Assembly (NCBI RefSeq): GCF_049319665.1 | Contig: NZ_JBMOUD010000003.1 | Location: forward strand, 372,001 to 436,000 | DNA from: JBMOUD01 sp049319665 | GTDB lineage: Bacteria; Pseudomonadota; Gammaproteobacteria; Enterobacterales; Enterobacteriaceae | Reading direction: 5' to 3' | DNA: 64,000 nucleotides | Shown: in pieces, positions 1-9,170 of the stretch | Numbering within the stretch: the first letter of the stretch is position 1 | Layout: every line of letters begins with the position of its first letter | Notes under the pieces: generated by a model | The model's database searches: none | Told to the model about the DNA's origin: nothing | The model's input: only the letters and a program-made list of their open reading frames with translations | Program-made: the position numbers and the translations under genes

Positions 1-112
1 CTCAAAGATGGAAAACATTATGGTAGTCTCAAATGACTGTTTTGGTCAGTTAACTACCATATTGATATTTTGTCTTAATCAATCGCAGTTAGAATTTTTA
101 AAGGACTGTTTC

Positions 113-2491
113 ATGGCTACTCTTGAACCCGATTTGCGCAATGTTATTTGGTACAACCAACTAGGTATGCACGATGTTGATAAAGTCGGGGGCAAAAATG
201 CATCCCTCGGCGAGATGATCACCAACCTGTCGGATTTAGGTGTTTCCGTTCCTAACGGCTTTGCTACATCTTCCCAAGCGTTTAATGATTTTCTCGATCA
301 AAGTGGCGTGAATAATCGTATCTATGCGTTGTTGGATCAAATCGACATCGACGATATTGGGCAATTAGCCAAGGCTGGCGCACAAATTAGACAATGGATT
401 GTTGAGACGCCTTTCCAGGCGAGTCTGGAAAATGATATCCGTGAAGCTTATCAGCAACTTGCTGAAGGTGAGCCGGATGCTTCTTTTGCTGTGAGATCTT
501 CTGCAACCGCTGAAGATATGCCGGATGCGTCTTTTGCAGGTCAGCAAGAAACCTTCCTTAACGTGCAGGGCTTTGATGCCATCTTAGTGGCGGTGAAGCA
601 TGTGTATGCTTCGTTGTTTAACGACCGGGCAATCTCTTATCGTGTGCACCAAGGTTATGATCACCGTGGTGTTGCACTTTCTGCTGGCATACAGCGCATG
701 GTGCGTTCTGACCTTGCAGCTGCTGGTGTAATGTTCACTATTGATACTGAATCAGGCTTTGATCAGGTGGTATTTATCACCTCAGCTTATGGACTTGGAG
801 AGATGGTGGTTCAAGGTGCCGTTAACCCTGACGAATTCTACGTCCATAAACCTACGCTGGCTAAAAACAAACCTGCAATTGTTCGCCGCACGATGGGATC
901 GAAAAAAATCCGCATGGTGTACGCACCGAGCCAGGAGCACGGCAAACAGGTACAAATCGAAGATGTGCCAGAAGCGCTGAGCCAGCGTTTCTCTTTGACC
1001 GATGATGAGATCCAGTCTTTAGCCAAACAGGCGCTATTGATTGAAAAACATTATGGCCGTCCGATGGATATCGAATGGGCGAAAGATGGTCACAATGGCA
1101 AGCTCTACATTGTGCAGGCGCGCCCAGAGACCGTGCGCTCAAATGGTCAGGTGATGGAGCGTTATCAGCTGAGTTCGCGCGGCAATGTGCTGGTGGAAGG
1201 GCGCGCGATCGGTCACCGCATCGGCGCTGGCCCGGTGAAAATCATTCACAACATCAGTGAAATGCATCTTGTTCAGCCGGGCGATGTGTTGGTCACCGAT
1301 ATGACTGACCCAGACTGGGAACCTATCATGAAAAAGGCTGCCGCGATTGTCACTAATCGTGGGGGGCGTACCTGCCATGCGGCTATTATCGCGCGTGAGT
1401 TGGGGATCCCAGCCGTGGTGGGTTGTGGTGATGCAACCGAACGTCTGCAAGAGAACCAGAATGTCACGGTTTCTTGCTCAGAAGGCGATACGGGCTATAT
1501 CTATCAAGACCTGATTGACTTCAAAATACAAAGCTCTGAGGTCAGTGAACTTCCAGAGTTACCGTTGAAAATTATGATGAACATCGGTAACCCGGATCGT
1601 GCTTTTGACTTTGCTTGTTTGCCAAACGAAGGCGTGGGCCTTGCACGTTTGGAATTCATCATCAACCGTATGATCGGCGTTCACCCTAAAGCCCTGTTAG
1701 AATTTGATAAACAGGAGCCGGCGCTGCAGGAAGAGATTACTAAGTTAATCCAAGGTTATGACAGCCCGAGAGAGTACTATGTTGCGCGCCTGACCGAAGG
1801 CATTGCGACATTAGGGGCGGCATTCTGGCCTAAACGCGTGATCGTCCGCTTGTCTGACTTCAAATCTAATGAGTACGCCAACCTGGTTGGCGGTGAGCGT
1901 TATGAGCCGCACGAAGAGAACCCAATGCTTGGTTTCCGTGGCGCTGGTCGTTATGTCTCTGACAACTTCCGCGATTGCTTCGCTTTAGAATGTGAAGCGA
2001 TGAAACGGGTACGTAATGATATGGGATTGACCAACGTTGAGGTAATGATCCCGTTCGTCCGTACGGTTGCTCAGGCAGAAGCGGTGGTTGCGGAATTGGC
2101 GAACCAAGGGCTTAAGCGTGGTGAGAACGGTTTGAAAGTCATTATGATGTGTGAGATCCCATCGAATGCCTTATTGGCCGATCAATTCCTTGAGCACTTC
2201 GATGGCTTCTCTATCGGCTCAAATGATATGACACAACTTACCCTCGGATTAGATCGCGATTCTGGCGTGGTTTCTGAGTTGTTTGATGAGCGCAATGAAG
2301 CAGTAAAAGCGCTACTTTCACTAGCAATTCAAGGCGCGAAGAAACAGGGCAAATACGTTGGTATTTGTGGGCAAGGGCCTTCTGATCATCAAGATTTCGC
2401 GATTTGGTTGATGGAGCAGGGCATCGATAGCTTGTCGCTTAACCCAGATACTGTGGTACAGACTTGGTTAGCGTTGGCCGACGTAAAGTAA
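113..2491 (+). CDS. ppsA: Phosphoenolpyruvate synthase
   Basis: Converts pyruvate, ATP and water to PEP, AMP and phosphate for gluconeogenesis in the cytosol. The frame is open further upstream, but the ATG at 113 gives 792 aa and an N-terminus aligning with E. coli PpsA, preceded by a modest AAGGA. The order is N-terminal ATP-grasp-like domain (about 1-360), swivelling phosphohistidine domain with motif GGRTCHAAI (catalytic His at residue 422), and C-terminal PEP-binding TIM barrel with the CGQGPSD motif near the end. No neighbour shares its operon; an intrinsic terminator follows at once. Full length with no missing key residues. The divergent regulator gene expected upstream lies outside the window. 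Confidence 0.97.
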   Translation: MATLEPDLRNVIWYNQLGMHDVDKVGGKNASLGEMITNLSDLGVSVPNGFATSSQAFNDFLDQSGVNNRIYALLDQIDIDDIGQLAKAGAQIRQWIVETPFQASLENDIREAYQQLAEGEPDASFAVRSSATAEDMPDASFAGQQETFLNVQGFDAILVAVKHVYASLFNDRAISYRVHQGYDHRGVALSAGIQRMVRSDLAAAGVMFTIDTESGFDQVVFITSAYGLGEMVVQGAVNPDEFYVHKPTLAKNKPAIVRRTMGSKKIRMVYAPSQEHGKQVQIEDVPEALSQRFSLTDDEIQSLAKQALLIEKHYGRPMDIEWAKDGHNGKLYIVQARPETVRSNGQVMERYQLSSRGNVLVEGRAIGHRIGAGPVKIIHNISEMHLVQPGDVLVTDMTDPDWEPIMKKAAAIVTNRGGRTCHAAIIARELGIPAVVGCGDATERLQENQNVTVSCSEGDTGYIYQDLIDFKIQSSEVSELPELPLKIMMNIGNPDRAFDFACLPNEGVGLARLEFIINRMIGVHPKALLEFDKQEPALQEEITKLIQGYDSPREYYVARLTEGIATLGAAFWPKRVIVRLSDFKSNEYANLVGGERYEPHEENPMLGFRGAGRYVSDNFRDCFALECEAMKRVRNDMGLTNVEVMIPFVRTVAQAEAVVAELANQGLKRGENGLKVIMMCEIPSNALLADQFLEHFDGFSIGSNDMTQLTLGLDRDSGVVSELFDERNEAVKALLSLAIQGAKKQGKYVGICGQGPSDHQDFAIWLMEQGIDSLSLNPDTVVQTWLALADVK

Positions 2492-2523
2492 TAGTAAGCT
2501 CCAGATTTCTCTGGTGAGCCGTT

Positions 2524-2553
2524 AAAGCCGCATCTTAGGTTGCGGCTTTTTTA
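2524..2553 (+). terminator. ppsA intrinsic terminator
   Basis: The stem AAGCCGCA/TGCGGCTT with an 8-nt loop is followed by a run of T, about 35 nt after the ppsA stop codon. Confidence 0.85.
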
Positions 2554-2601
2554 TTGGCAGGCTGCTGACGCAACCTATAGATATGGGGGCATAAAAAAGG
2601 C

Positions 2602-2715
2602 AAAAAAAAAGCCTATCGTAGAAGATAGGCAAAGACTACACACAGCAATTTCGGGTATGCAGGCAATGGGGGGAAGCCTGCATATACATAATGGGGTTGA
2701 AATCCGAATTGTTAA
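2602..2715 (-). ncRNA. rprA: RprA small regulatory RNA
   Basis: Read on the minus strand, the 3' part contains the conserved RprA core AATTGCTGTGTGTAGTCTTT, then a GCCTATC/GATAGGC terminator hairpin and at least eight U residues (2602-2630). It lies just downstream of ydiK on the same strand, the position rprA has in E. coli. A second hairpin, TATGCAGGC/GCCTGCATA with a C-rich loop, sits at 2655-2685, where E. coli RprA has its rpoS-pairing region. In E. coli, RprA is Rcs-activated, Hfq-bound and stimulates rpoS translation. The 3' end is well fixed; the 5' end is an estimate because the promoter is not clear. Confidence 0.85.
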
Positions 2716-2877
2716 TAAGGATAAGGTGTAGTTATCGCGGCGTCTGTCAGAATTGTCTCAATAACAAAGGGTTGATGAAAATAAAACGACGGGAAGGTAG
2801 CGAAATGAAGAAACAGCACTAAAGGTTAAACGTGGCACTAACCAAAATACTGCTGATTAGTGCCAGGATAGGTGAGG

Positions 2878-3981
2878 TTACTCGTCAATCAATTTAGTAA
2901 TATCTTCTATTTCTGTTTGTGGCTCAGGCGCTTCGTGTACCCACAAAGAGATCAGTCGATAAGACACAGCCAGCACCACGGGACCAATAAACAAACCAAT
3001 CATCCCGAAAGCGAACAGGCCACCGATAACCCCCGAAAGAATGAGCAACATCGGTAAATCTGCACCCATGCGGATCAACACCGGGCGCAGCACGCTATCT
3101 AATGAGCCAACAACACAGCTCCAAATTAGCAGTACAGTGCCCCAAGTATTATCGCCGGACCAATACAACCAGATAATGGCCGGGATCAGTACCAACAGTG
3201 GGCCAATTTGTGCCACACAACAGATAAACATCACCACGGTCAATATTGTCGCGTAAGGAATACCTGCCAGCGCCAAGCCAAGGCCGCCTAATACTGATTG
3301 GACGATAGCAGTAACAACGACGCCCAGTGCTACTGCACGGATGGCTTGCCCGGCGAGCACGACAGCCGCATCACCACGCTCACCAGCCAGACGCATCGCA
3401 AAATGACGGAATCCCATACCGACTTGTTCACCGCGGCTATAGAGCAGCGCGCTGAATAACAGCATTAAAGAACAGTGCAGCACAAAACGCCCAAGATGTG
3501 CGGCCTGTGAAACAAACCAACCGGCGGTTTGTCCTACGTAAGGCTGTACTTTAGCCATCAATGCGCTGCCCCCGCTATTAATCAGCGCGTGCCAGCCGCT
3601 ATAGGCTTTGTCGCCAACCAGTGGAATAGATTCTAACCACGCGAGGTCCGGGAAGTGTAATTTAGAGGGGTCGCTGGCCATTTTGACTAACGGCACGCCG
3701 TTCTCAATCGCACTGTTGATAAGTAGCGCAATGGGTAAAACAAATAACAAAATCAACAGTAGCGTCATGACGATAACCGCCAGAATACGACGTCCCCACA
3801 GTATTCTCTGCAGTCTTATCATCAGCGGCCAGGTGGCGATAACCACCATGCCTGCCCAGGCGAAGCCAAGGATAAAAGGTTGAATAATCCATATGCTGGC
3901 GATGGTCATCAAAGAGATAAACAGCACACCAAAAATGATCTGTAGTAAGTCGTAACGTTTATTGCTACTCGGGAGATTCAT
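2878..3981 (-). CDS. ydiK: AI-2E family inner-membrane transporter YdiK
   Basis: A 367-aa polytopic inner-membrane protein of the AI-2E exporter/PerM superfamily. It has two N-terminal hydrophobic hairpins (about 12-45 and 66-90), a soluble central stretch (about 95-150), then a block of five or so membrane segments to residue 345. It tracks E. coli YdiK closely along its whole length, including the stretch around PYATILTVVM and the RMGADLPMLLILSGVIGG region. The substrate is not established. It is transcribed toward rprA and away from ydiJ. The ATG at 3981 gives the family length. Nothing is degraded. Confidence 0.92.
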   Translation of the reverse strand: MNLPSSNKRYDLLQIIFGVLFISLMTIASIWIIQPFILGFAWAGMVVIATWPLMIRLQRILWGRRILAVIVMTLLLILLFVLPIALLINSAIENGVPLVKMASDPSKLHFPDLAWLESIPLVGDKAYSGWHALINSGGSALMAKVQPYVGQTAGWFVSQAAHLGRFVLHCSLMLLFSALLYSRGEQVGMGFRHFAMRLAGERGDAAVVLAGQAIRAVALGVVVTAIVQSVLGGLGLALAGIPYATILTVVMFICCVAQIGPLLVLIPAIIWLYWSGDNTWGTVLLIWSCVVGSLDSVLRPVLIRMGADLPMLLILSGVIGGLFAFGMIGLFIGPVVLAVSYRLISLWVHEAPEPQTEIEDITKLIDE

Positions 3982-4263
3982 CGGTCATTCTCGTATGAAA
4001 AATAGAGCAAATGGCAATTATCTGCCGGTGTAATGATAAGGACACGTTTTTCGTATTGCTAAGGATGCAACATTATAGATTTTTTTACAGGGCATTATGC
4101 ATTTTGTTGTTGTTTACATCTTTATGTCTATACAGACGCAGCGCGAGAAAACGAAGTATGTTAGTTTTTATGCTGTTTAAGGAATAGGAATATGCTGCGA
4201 AAGCCAATCTTATTCATGCAGACAACATCCATACAGATAACAACAAAGAAAGAGTCATAATCA

Positions 4264-7200
4264 ATGATCCCACAGATTTCTCAAGCGCCGGGCGTGATTC
4301 AACTGGTGCTCGACTTTTTGGATGCATTAAAGAAAGACGGGTTTACCGGCGATGTCGCAACCAGTTATGCCGATCGCCTGACGATGGCGACCGATAACAG
4401 TGTTTATCAGCTATTGCCTGATGCCGTTGTTTTTCCTTCGGCTACGTCTGATGTCACCTTGTTGGCACGGCTTGCGGGGCAGGAGCGCTTTAAGAGTCTG
4501 GTCTTTACGCCACGAGGTGGCGGTACGGGAACTAACGGCCAGTCGCTAAACCGCGGGATCGTGGTTGATATGTCGCGCTATATGAAGCGCATCCTCGATA
4601 TTAATGTAGAGCAAGGTTGGGTGAAGGTTGAGGCGGGGGTTATCAAGGATCAACTCAATGATTACTTGCGCCCGCTGGGATACTTCTTTTCACCCGAGCT
4701 TTCAACCAGTAACCGCGCCACGCTTGGCGGCATGATTAATACCGATGCGTCCGGCCAAGGCTCGCTGGTTTATGGCAAAACATCCGATCATGTGTTGGGG
4801 CTTCGTGCGGTGGTGATCGGCGGCGATTTGCTTGATACTCAGGCTATGCCGACCGCACTGGCAGAAAAGCTTGCAGAAGAAGAGTCTGTGGTTGGACGTA
4901 TCTACCGCACCGTTCTGCAGAGTTGTCGTGACAATCGCCAACTGGTTATCGATAAATTCCCTAAACTTAACCGTTTCCTTACCGGTTATGATTTGCGTCA
5001 TGTATTGAGTGACGACCTGCAAACTTTCGATCTCACCCGCATTCTTACCGGTTCTGAAGGCTCTTTATCGTTCATCACTGAAGCGCGACTGAATATCACG
5101 CCACTCCCTAAAGTGCGGCGATTGGTTAATATCAAGTACGATTCGTTCAATTCCGCTCTACGCAATGCGCCTTTTATGGTGGAGGCCAAGGCACTGTCAG
5201 TTGAAACCGTGGATTCCAAAGTGTTGAATCTGGCGCGTGAGGATATCGTTTGGCACAGCGTGCGTGATTACATTACTGACGTGCCGGGCAAGGATATGCA
5301 GGGCCTAAATATTGTTGAATTTGCCGGCGACGATGCGCAGTTAATTGAAGGGCAGGTGACATCGCTGTGTGAACGGCTCGATTCCCTCATCAGCGCTCAA
5401 GAAGGCGGGGTGATTGGCTACCAGGTTTGTGGTGACTTGGCAGGCATTGAGCGTATTTATAATATGCGTAAGAAAGCCGTTGGTCTGTTGGGCAATGCCA
5501 AAGGGGCCGCTAAGCCGTTACCTTTCGCTGAAGACACCTGCGTGCCTCCGCAACATCTGGCTGATTATATTGTTGAGTTTCGCGCCTTACTTGATAGCCA
5601 TAACTTAAGCTACGGCATGTTTGGCCATGTTGATGCAGGGGTGCTGCACGTTCGTCCTGCGTTGGATATGTGTGACCCGCAGCAGGAGATATTGCTTAAG
5701 CAAATTTCTGACGATGTGGTGGCGCTGACGGCAAAATATGGCGGCTTGCTTTGGGGCGAGCACGGCAAAGGATTTAGAGCGGAATATAGTCCGGCCTTCT
5801 TTGGCGAAACGCTCTATAACGAATTACGGCGTATTAAAACGGCATTCGACCCGGATAACCGCCTGAACCCTGGGAAGATCTGTGCGCCTTTGGATAACAA
5901 TGCGCCAATGATGAAAGTCGATGCTGCTAAGCGCGGTACGCTCGACAGACGTATTCCTGTTGAGGTGCGTACTGCTTATCGTGGCGCAATGGAGTGTAAC
6001 GGTAACGGCTTGTGCTTCAATTTCGACGTAAAAAGTCCAATGTGTCCGTCGATGAAAATCACGGGCAGCCGGATTCACTCCCCTAAAGGGCGAGCGGGAT
6101 TGGTACGCGAATGGCTGCGTTTATTAGCGGAACAAGGTGTTGACCCGCTTGCTTTGGAAAAAGCGCTGCCGCAGCAGGGCATTAGTTTACGTGGCATGAT
6201 CGAAAAGACGCGTAACTCATGGTATGCCCGTAAAGGCGAGTATGATTTCTCACACGAGGTGAAAGACGCCATGTCAGGCTGTTTAGCCTGTAAAGCTTGT
6301 TCCACCCAGTGTCCGATTAAAATCGATGTGCCAGGATTCCGTTCTCGCTTCTTGCAGCTTTATCACACCCGCTATCTGCGCCCTGCCCGAGACTATGTTG
6401 TCGCCGGTGTTGAAAGTTATACGCCGTTGATGGCTCGTGCGCCGAAGGTGTTTAACTTCTTCTTTAAACAACCTTGGGTACAGCAGCTGAGCCGCGCCAG
6501 TGTTGGAATGGTCGACTTGCCGTTATTATCTTCGCCAACGTTACGCCAGCAATTGTTAGGTCATAGCGCGATAACGATGACGCTTGAACAGTTAGAAAGC
6601 ATCCCTGTAAGCGAGCGAGATCATTATGTGTTGATCGTTCAAGACCCGTTCACCAGCTACTACGATGCGCAGGTGGTGGCTGATTTTGTGCGCTTGGTCG
6701 AAAAATTGGGTAAAAAGCCGGTACTGTTACCGTTCTCACCGAATGGAAAAGCACAACATATTAAGGGCTTCTTACAGCGCTTTGCTAAAACGGCAACGAA
6801 AACCTCGTTGTTCCTTAATCGTATGGCAAAATTGGGGATGCCGCTGGTGGGGGTCGATCCTGCTTTAGTGTTGTGTTATCGCGACGAATACAAAGAGATC
6901 CTTGGTGATGCGCGCGGCGCGTTTAATGTTGAACTGGTCCATGAATGGCTCAATAAATTACTGGCAGAACGTCCAGAACAGCAGCAAAGCGGTGAGTCTT
7001 GGTATCTGTTTGGGCACTGTACGGAAAGCACGGCATTGCCAACCAGTGGTAAACAGTGGGGCGATATCTTTGCTCGCTTTGGCGCTAAGTTAGAAAACGT
7101 CAGTGTAGGATGCTGTGGTATGGCCGGAACTTACGGGCATGAAACGAAAAATATCGAGAATTCGTTGGGTATTTATGAGCTTTCATGGCACCAGCCGTTA

Positions 7201-7320
7201 CAACGCTTGCCGAGGCAGCGTTGTTTAGCAACCGGTTATTCTTGTCGTAGCCAGGTAAAACGCATCGAGGGAAATGGATTGCGCCATCCTTTGCAGGCGT
7301 TATTGCAAATGATCTCGTAG
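4264..7320 (+). CDS. ydiJ: FAD/Fe-S D-2-hydroxyglutarate dehydrogenase-type oxidoreductase YdiJ
   Basis: A 1018-aa fused flavin and iron-sulfur oxidoreductase. An N-terminal FAD-binding PCMH domain (about 40-270) has the PRGGGTGTNGQS nucleotide motif. A FAD-oxidase C-terminal domain (about 280-550) ends in the DPDNRLNPGK signature. A 4Fe-4S segment with CLACKACSTQCP lies near residue 675, and a C-terminal cysteine-rich motif, GCCGMAGTYGHE, near 950. In E. coli this family is assigned D-2-hydroxyglutarate dehydrogenase activity; substrate here is inferred from family. The ATG at 4264 follows an AAAGAAAGAG purine run. menI lies 71 nt downstream on the same strand, so the two may be co-transcribed. 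Confidence 0.93.
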   Translation: MIPQISQAPGVIQLVLDFLDALKKDGFTGDVATSYADRLTMATDNSVYQLLPDAVVFPSATSDVTLLARLAGQERFKSLVFTPRGGGTGTNGQSLNRGIVVDMSRYMKRILDINVEQGWVKVEAGVIKDQLNDYLRPLGYFFSPELSTSNRATLGGMINTDASGQGSLVYGKTSDHVLGLRAVVIGGDLLDTQAMPTALAEKLAEEESVVGRIYRTVLQSCRDNRQLVIDKFPKLNRFLTGYDLRHVLSDDLQTFDLTRILTGSEGSLSFITEARLNITPLPKVRRLVNIKYDSFNSALRNAPFMVEAKALSVETVDSKVLNLAREDIVWHSVRDYITDVPGKDMQGLNIVEFAGDDAQLIEGQVTSLCERLDSLISAQEGGVIGYQVCGDLAGIERIYNMRKKAVGLLGNAKGAAKPLPFAEDTCVPPQHLADYIVEFRALLDSHNLSYGMFGHVDAGVLHVRPALDMCDPQQEILLKQISDDVVALTAKYGGLLWGEHGKGFRAEYSPAFFGETLYNELRRIKTAFDPDNRLNPGKICAPLDNNAPMMKVDAAKRGTLDRRIPVEVRTAYRGAMECNGNGLCFNFDVKSPMCPSMKITGSRIHSPKGRAGLVREWLRLLAEQGVDPLALEKALPQQGISLRGMIEKTRNSWYARKGEYDFSHEVKDAMSGCLACKACSTQCPIKIDVPGFRSRFLQLYHTRYLRPARDYVVAGVESYTPLMARAPKVFNFFFKQPWVQQLSRASVGMVDLPLLSSPTLRQQLLGHSAITMTLEQLESIPVSERDHYVLIVQDPFTSYYDAQVVADFVRLVEKLGKKPVLLPFSPNGKAQHIKGFLQRFAKTATKTSLFLNRMAKLGMPLVGVDPALVLCYRDEYKEILGDARGAFNVELVHEWLNKLLAERPEQQQSGESWYLFGHCTESTALPTSGKQWGDIFARFGAKLENVSVGCCGMAGTYGHETKNIENSLGIYELSWHQPLQRLPRQRCLATGYSCRSQVKRIEGNGLRHPLQALLQMIS

Positions 7321-7391
7321 TCTCAATGTAAGTCGGTCTGCACGTGGACATTGGTGCAGCAACATAATGCGTTACGGCGCTAGGAGATAAT

Positions 7392-7811
7392 ATGTCACTC
7401 TGGAAACGCGAAACGACGTTGGAACAACTTAATCAGCGCAGTCAGCAATGTATGGTCGCGCACGTTGGCATTGAGTTTACGTTGTTAGCGGAAGATCATA
7501 TTGAAGCCACGATGCCCGTTGATTCTCGTACTACGCAGCCGTTTGGCTTACTGCACGGCGGGGCTTCTGTTGTGCTGGCCGAGACGTTAGGCTCGATGGC
7601 GGGATATTTGTGTACGCAAGGTGAACAGCATGTGGTAGGGATTGAGATCAATGCTAACCACATTCGCTCAGCGCGCAGTGGCAACGTGCGTGGCGTGTGC
7701 CGGGCATTACACGTTGGACGCCGTAACCAAGTGTGGCAGATCGAGATTTTCGATCAGGAGCAGCATCTATGCTGTATTTCACGTTTAACGACAGCGGTCA
7801 TTGAACTGTGA
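7392..7811 (+). CDS. menI: 1,4-dihydroxy-2-naphthoyl-CoA hydrolase (hotdog thioesterase)
   Basis: A 139-aa single hotdog-fold thioesterase nearly collinear with E. coli YdiI/MenI. It has the family signature QPFGLLHGGASVVLAE (about 52-67) with the catalytic Glu in VLAE, and the CoA-binding stretch GIEINANHIRSAR. It releases 1,4-dihydroxy-2-naphthoate from its CoA ester in menaquinone synthesis. The start follows TAGGAGATAATATG, a good ribosome-binding site. It lies downstream of ydiJ and is closed by a terminator at 7844. Confidence 0.93.
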   Translation: MSLWKRETTLEQLNQRSQQCMVAHVGIEFTLLAEDHIEATMPVDSRTTQPFGLLHGGASVVLAETLGSMAGYLCTQGEQHVVGIEINANHIRSARSGNVRGVCRALHVGRRNQVWQIEIFDQEQHLCCISRLTTAVIEL

Positions 7812-7843
7812 TCTGATTGTTTATCATACGAAAGATGTAATAA

Positions 7844-7876
7844 GGGGCGGAGAACGCGTGTTGTTCCGCCCTTTTT
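7844..7876 (+). terminator. Intrinsic terminator after menI
   Basis: A GGGCGGA/TCCGCCC stem is followed by TTTTTATATTTTTTTT on the plus strand, 33 nt after the menI stop. Confidence 0.8.
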
Positions 7877-7911
7877 ATATTTTTTTTATCGAGAGTGAAT
7901 TAGAATTAGTC

Positions 7912-8316
7912 TTAGAGCTGGAAGGGGACACGCTTAACAAAGTCAGTTTGGAAGGCGGTGGCTTTCTCCCAAATACCCATCATGGCATAATATTGGCAGA
8001 TGAGTTTTAGCGTGTGTCGCGCAAAGTGATAGCTTTGCACACGAAATAAATCTTTCCTATGAGGGCTATTTATTTCGAGAATCAATCGGTTATGAAGTTT
8101 GCTTAGCGCATGCAAATAACTGTGATCGTCACCATTTTGTAGACACAAATTGGCCATGTCGAGACTGATATTGTTGTAACGTTTGAGTTGACCGATATCA
8201 GCTTCTTCACGTTGCAGTGCCGCTTGCGCCAAATAGAAATCTACGGTTGCATCGCGAATAGTGAATTTATATTCGTCAATTTTATGTTGCAGCCACGCGT
8301 TGATCGATTGAACCAT
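7912..8316 (-). CDS. Conserved hypothetical protein with an upstream Fur box
   Basis: A 134-aa soluble, probably all-helical protein rich in Leu, His, Tyr and Gln. It has no signal peptide, membrane segment or cysteine pair, and I do not recognise the family. The frame is open from an ATG at 8316 and ends just after menI, which is convergent. A near-perfect 7-1-7 Fur box (8335-8349) sits 18-33 nt upstream of the start codon, so iron-repressed expression is likely. It is divergent from sufABCDSE. By inference it belongs to the iron-starvation response, but its activity is unknown. Confidence that it is a real gene rests on the Fur site, length and codon-like composition. Confidence 0.7.
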   Translation of the reverse strand: MVQSINAWLQHKIDEYKFTIRDATVDFYLAQAALQREEADIGQLKRYNNISLDMANLCLQNGDDHSYLHALSKLHNRLILEINSPHRKDLFRVQSYHFARHTLKLICQYYAMMGIWEKATAFQTDFVKRVPFQL

Positions 8317-8334
8317 TGCATCATTCCAATTGAA

Positions 8335-8349
8335 TGAGAATTATTATCA
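8335..8349. promoter_or_regulatory. Fur box upstream of the hypothetical gene
   Basis: TGAGAATTATTATCA matches the 7-1-7 Fur consensus TGATAATNATTATCA at 13 of 14 defined positions. It lies 18 nt upstream of the ATG at 8316 (minus strand) and about 420 nt upstream of sufA. Confidence 0.8.
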
Positions 8350-8546
8350 CATTGAAAAGCATCATATGGGTAATAGAGCATCGAATCAACGCTTTCATTG
8401 GTCTTTTTTAACCATTTCTTTTGTATGGTTATACAACAAAAAGAGCTTTATGAATATAGATGGCTCTAAATTCATAAATAGGTATTTCCGATGAATGTTT
8501 TAATTGGACAAAATGAGCAGTGGCAGTGCAAGCAAGTTTGTCACTG

Positions 8547-8578
8547 GTTTGTCAATTTTTAACAAAAAATTGACAAAC
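8547..8578. repeat. Perfect 14-bp inverted repeat in the suf upstream region
   Basis: GTTTGTCAATTTTT and its exact reverse complement are separated by 4 nt (AACA). A further GTTTGTC copy lies just to the left (about 8536-8542). Its AT-rich arms could form a hairpin or bind a dimeric regulator. No gene or T-tract explains it. Confidence 0.75.
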
Positions 8579-8677
8579 TATTCAATCAGTTGATGAAGGT
8601 ATCGAACAATCGCTGGCAATACTCCAGAGGTTGTTATTGATACAAAGAAATACATTCAGGACCATCTATCGCTATAC

Positions 8678-8722
8678 CCTCTTAAAACAAGAGGTTGAAG
8701 TGAGTAGTGTAATCACTAGAAT
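8678..8722 (+). promoter_or_regulatory. Probable sufA promoter with a palindromic operator
   Basis: The inverted repeat CCTCTT-N5-AAGAGG (8678-8694) abuts a candidate -35 TTGAAG (8695-8700), 16-bp spacer and -10 TAGAAT (8717-8722), about 48 nt before the sufA ATG. Suf operons in enterobacteria are controlled by IscR, OxyR, IHF and Fur. The outer halves partly resemble the IscR type-2 pattern but the centre does not, so the regulator is not assigned. Confidence 0.5.
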
Positions 8723-8769
8723 AGGGCAATAGGTCTTGTCTATTAACTAGAAGATGTGAGGTAAGACAG

Positions 8770-9141
8770 ATGCAAACCGAAACTATTGGCACGTTCTCAC
8801 TAGAAGATAATGTATGGCAAGGCGTCACTCTCACTGATCCCGCTGCCAAGCAAGTGAAGACGTTGATGACTCAAGACCCACAAGTAAAAGGGCTACAGTT
8901 ATCGGTAAAAGAATCTGGTTGTGCTGGCTTTGCTTATGTTCTTGACTTAACAAAGAACCCAGCGGCCGACGATCTGGTTTTCGAGCACAATGGTGCCCAA
9001 CTTTTTGTTCCGCTGAAGGCCATGCCTTTCATTGACGGAACCGAAGTTGATTACGTCCGTGAAGGGCTGAACCAGATTTTCAAATTTAATAATCCTAAAG
9101 CTCAACATGCCTGTGGGTGTGGTGAAAGCTTTGGCCTGTAA
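8770..9141 (+). CDS. sufA: Fe-S cluster carrier SufA
   Basis: A 123-aa A-type carrier that receives Fe-S clusters from SufBCD and delivers them to apoproteins. The three conserved cysteines are present: one in SGCAGFAYVLD (about residue 50) and two in the CGCGESFG C-terminus. It is first gene of sufABCDSE, 29 nt before sufB. The ATG at 8770 follows GAGGTAAGACAG, a good ribosome-binding site. Length and sequence match the E. coli protein. Confidence 0.96.
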   Translation: MQTETIGTFSLEDNVWQGVTLTDPAAKQVKTLMTQDPQVKGLQLSVKESGCAGFAYVLDLTKNPAADDLVFEHNGAQLFVPLKAMPFIDGTEVDYVREGLNQIFKFNNPKAQHACGCGESFGL

Positions 9142-9170
9142 GTGCAATGTAACGAAGCGATGTAACCAAC

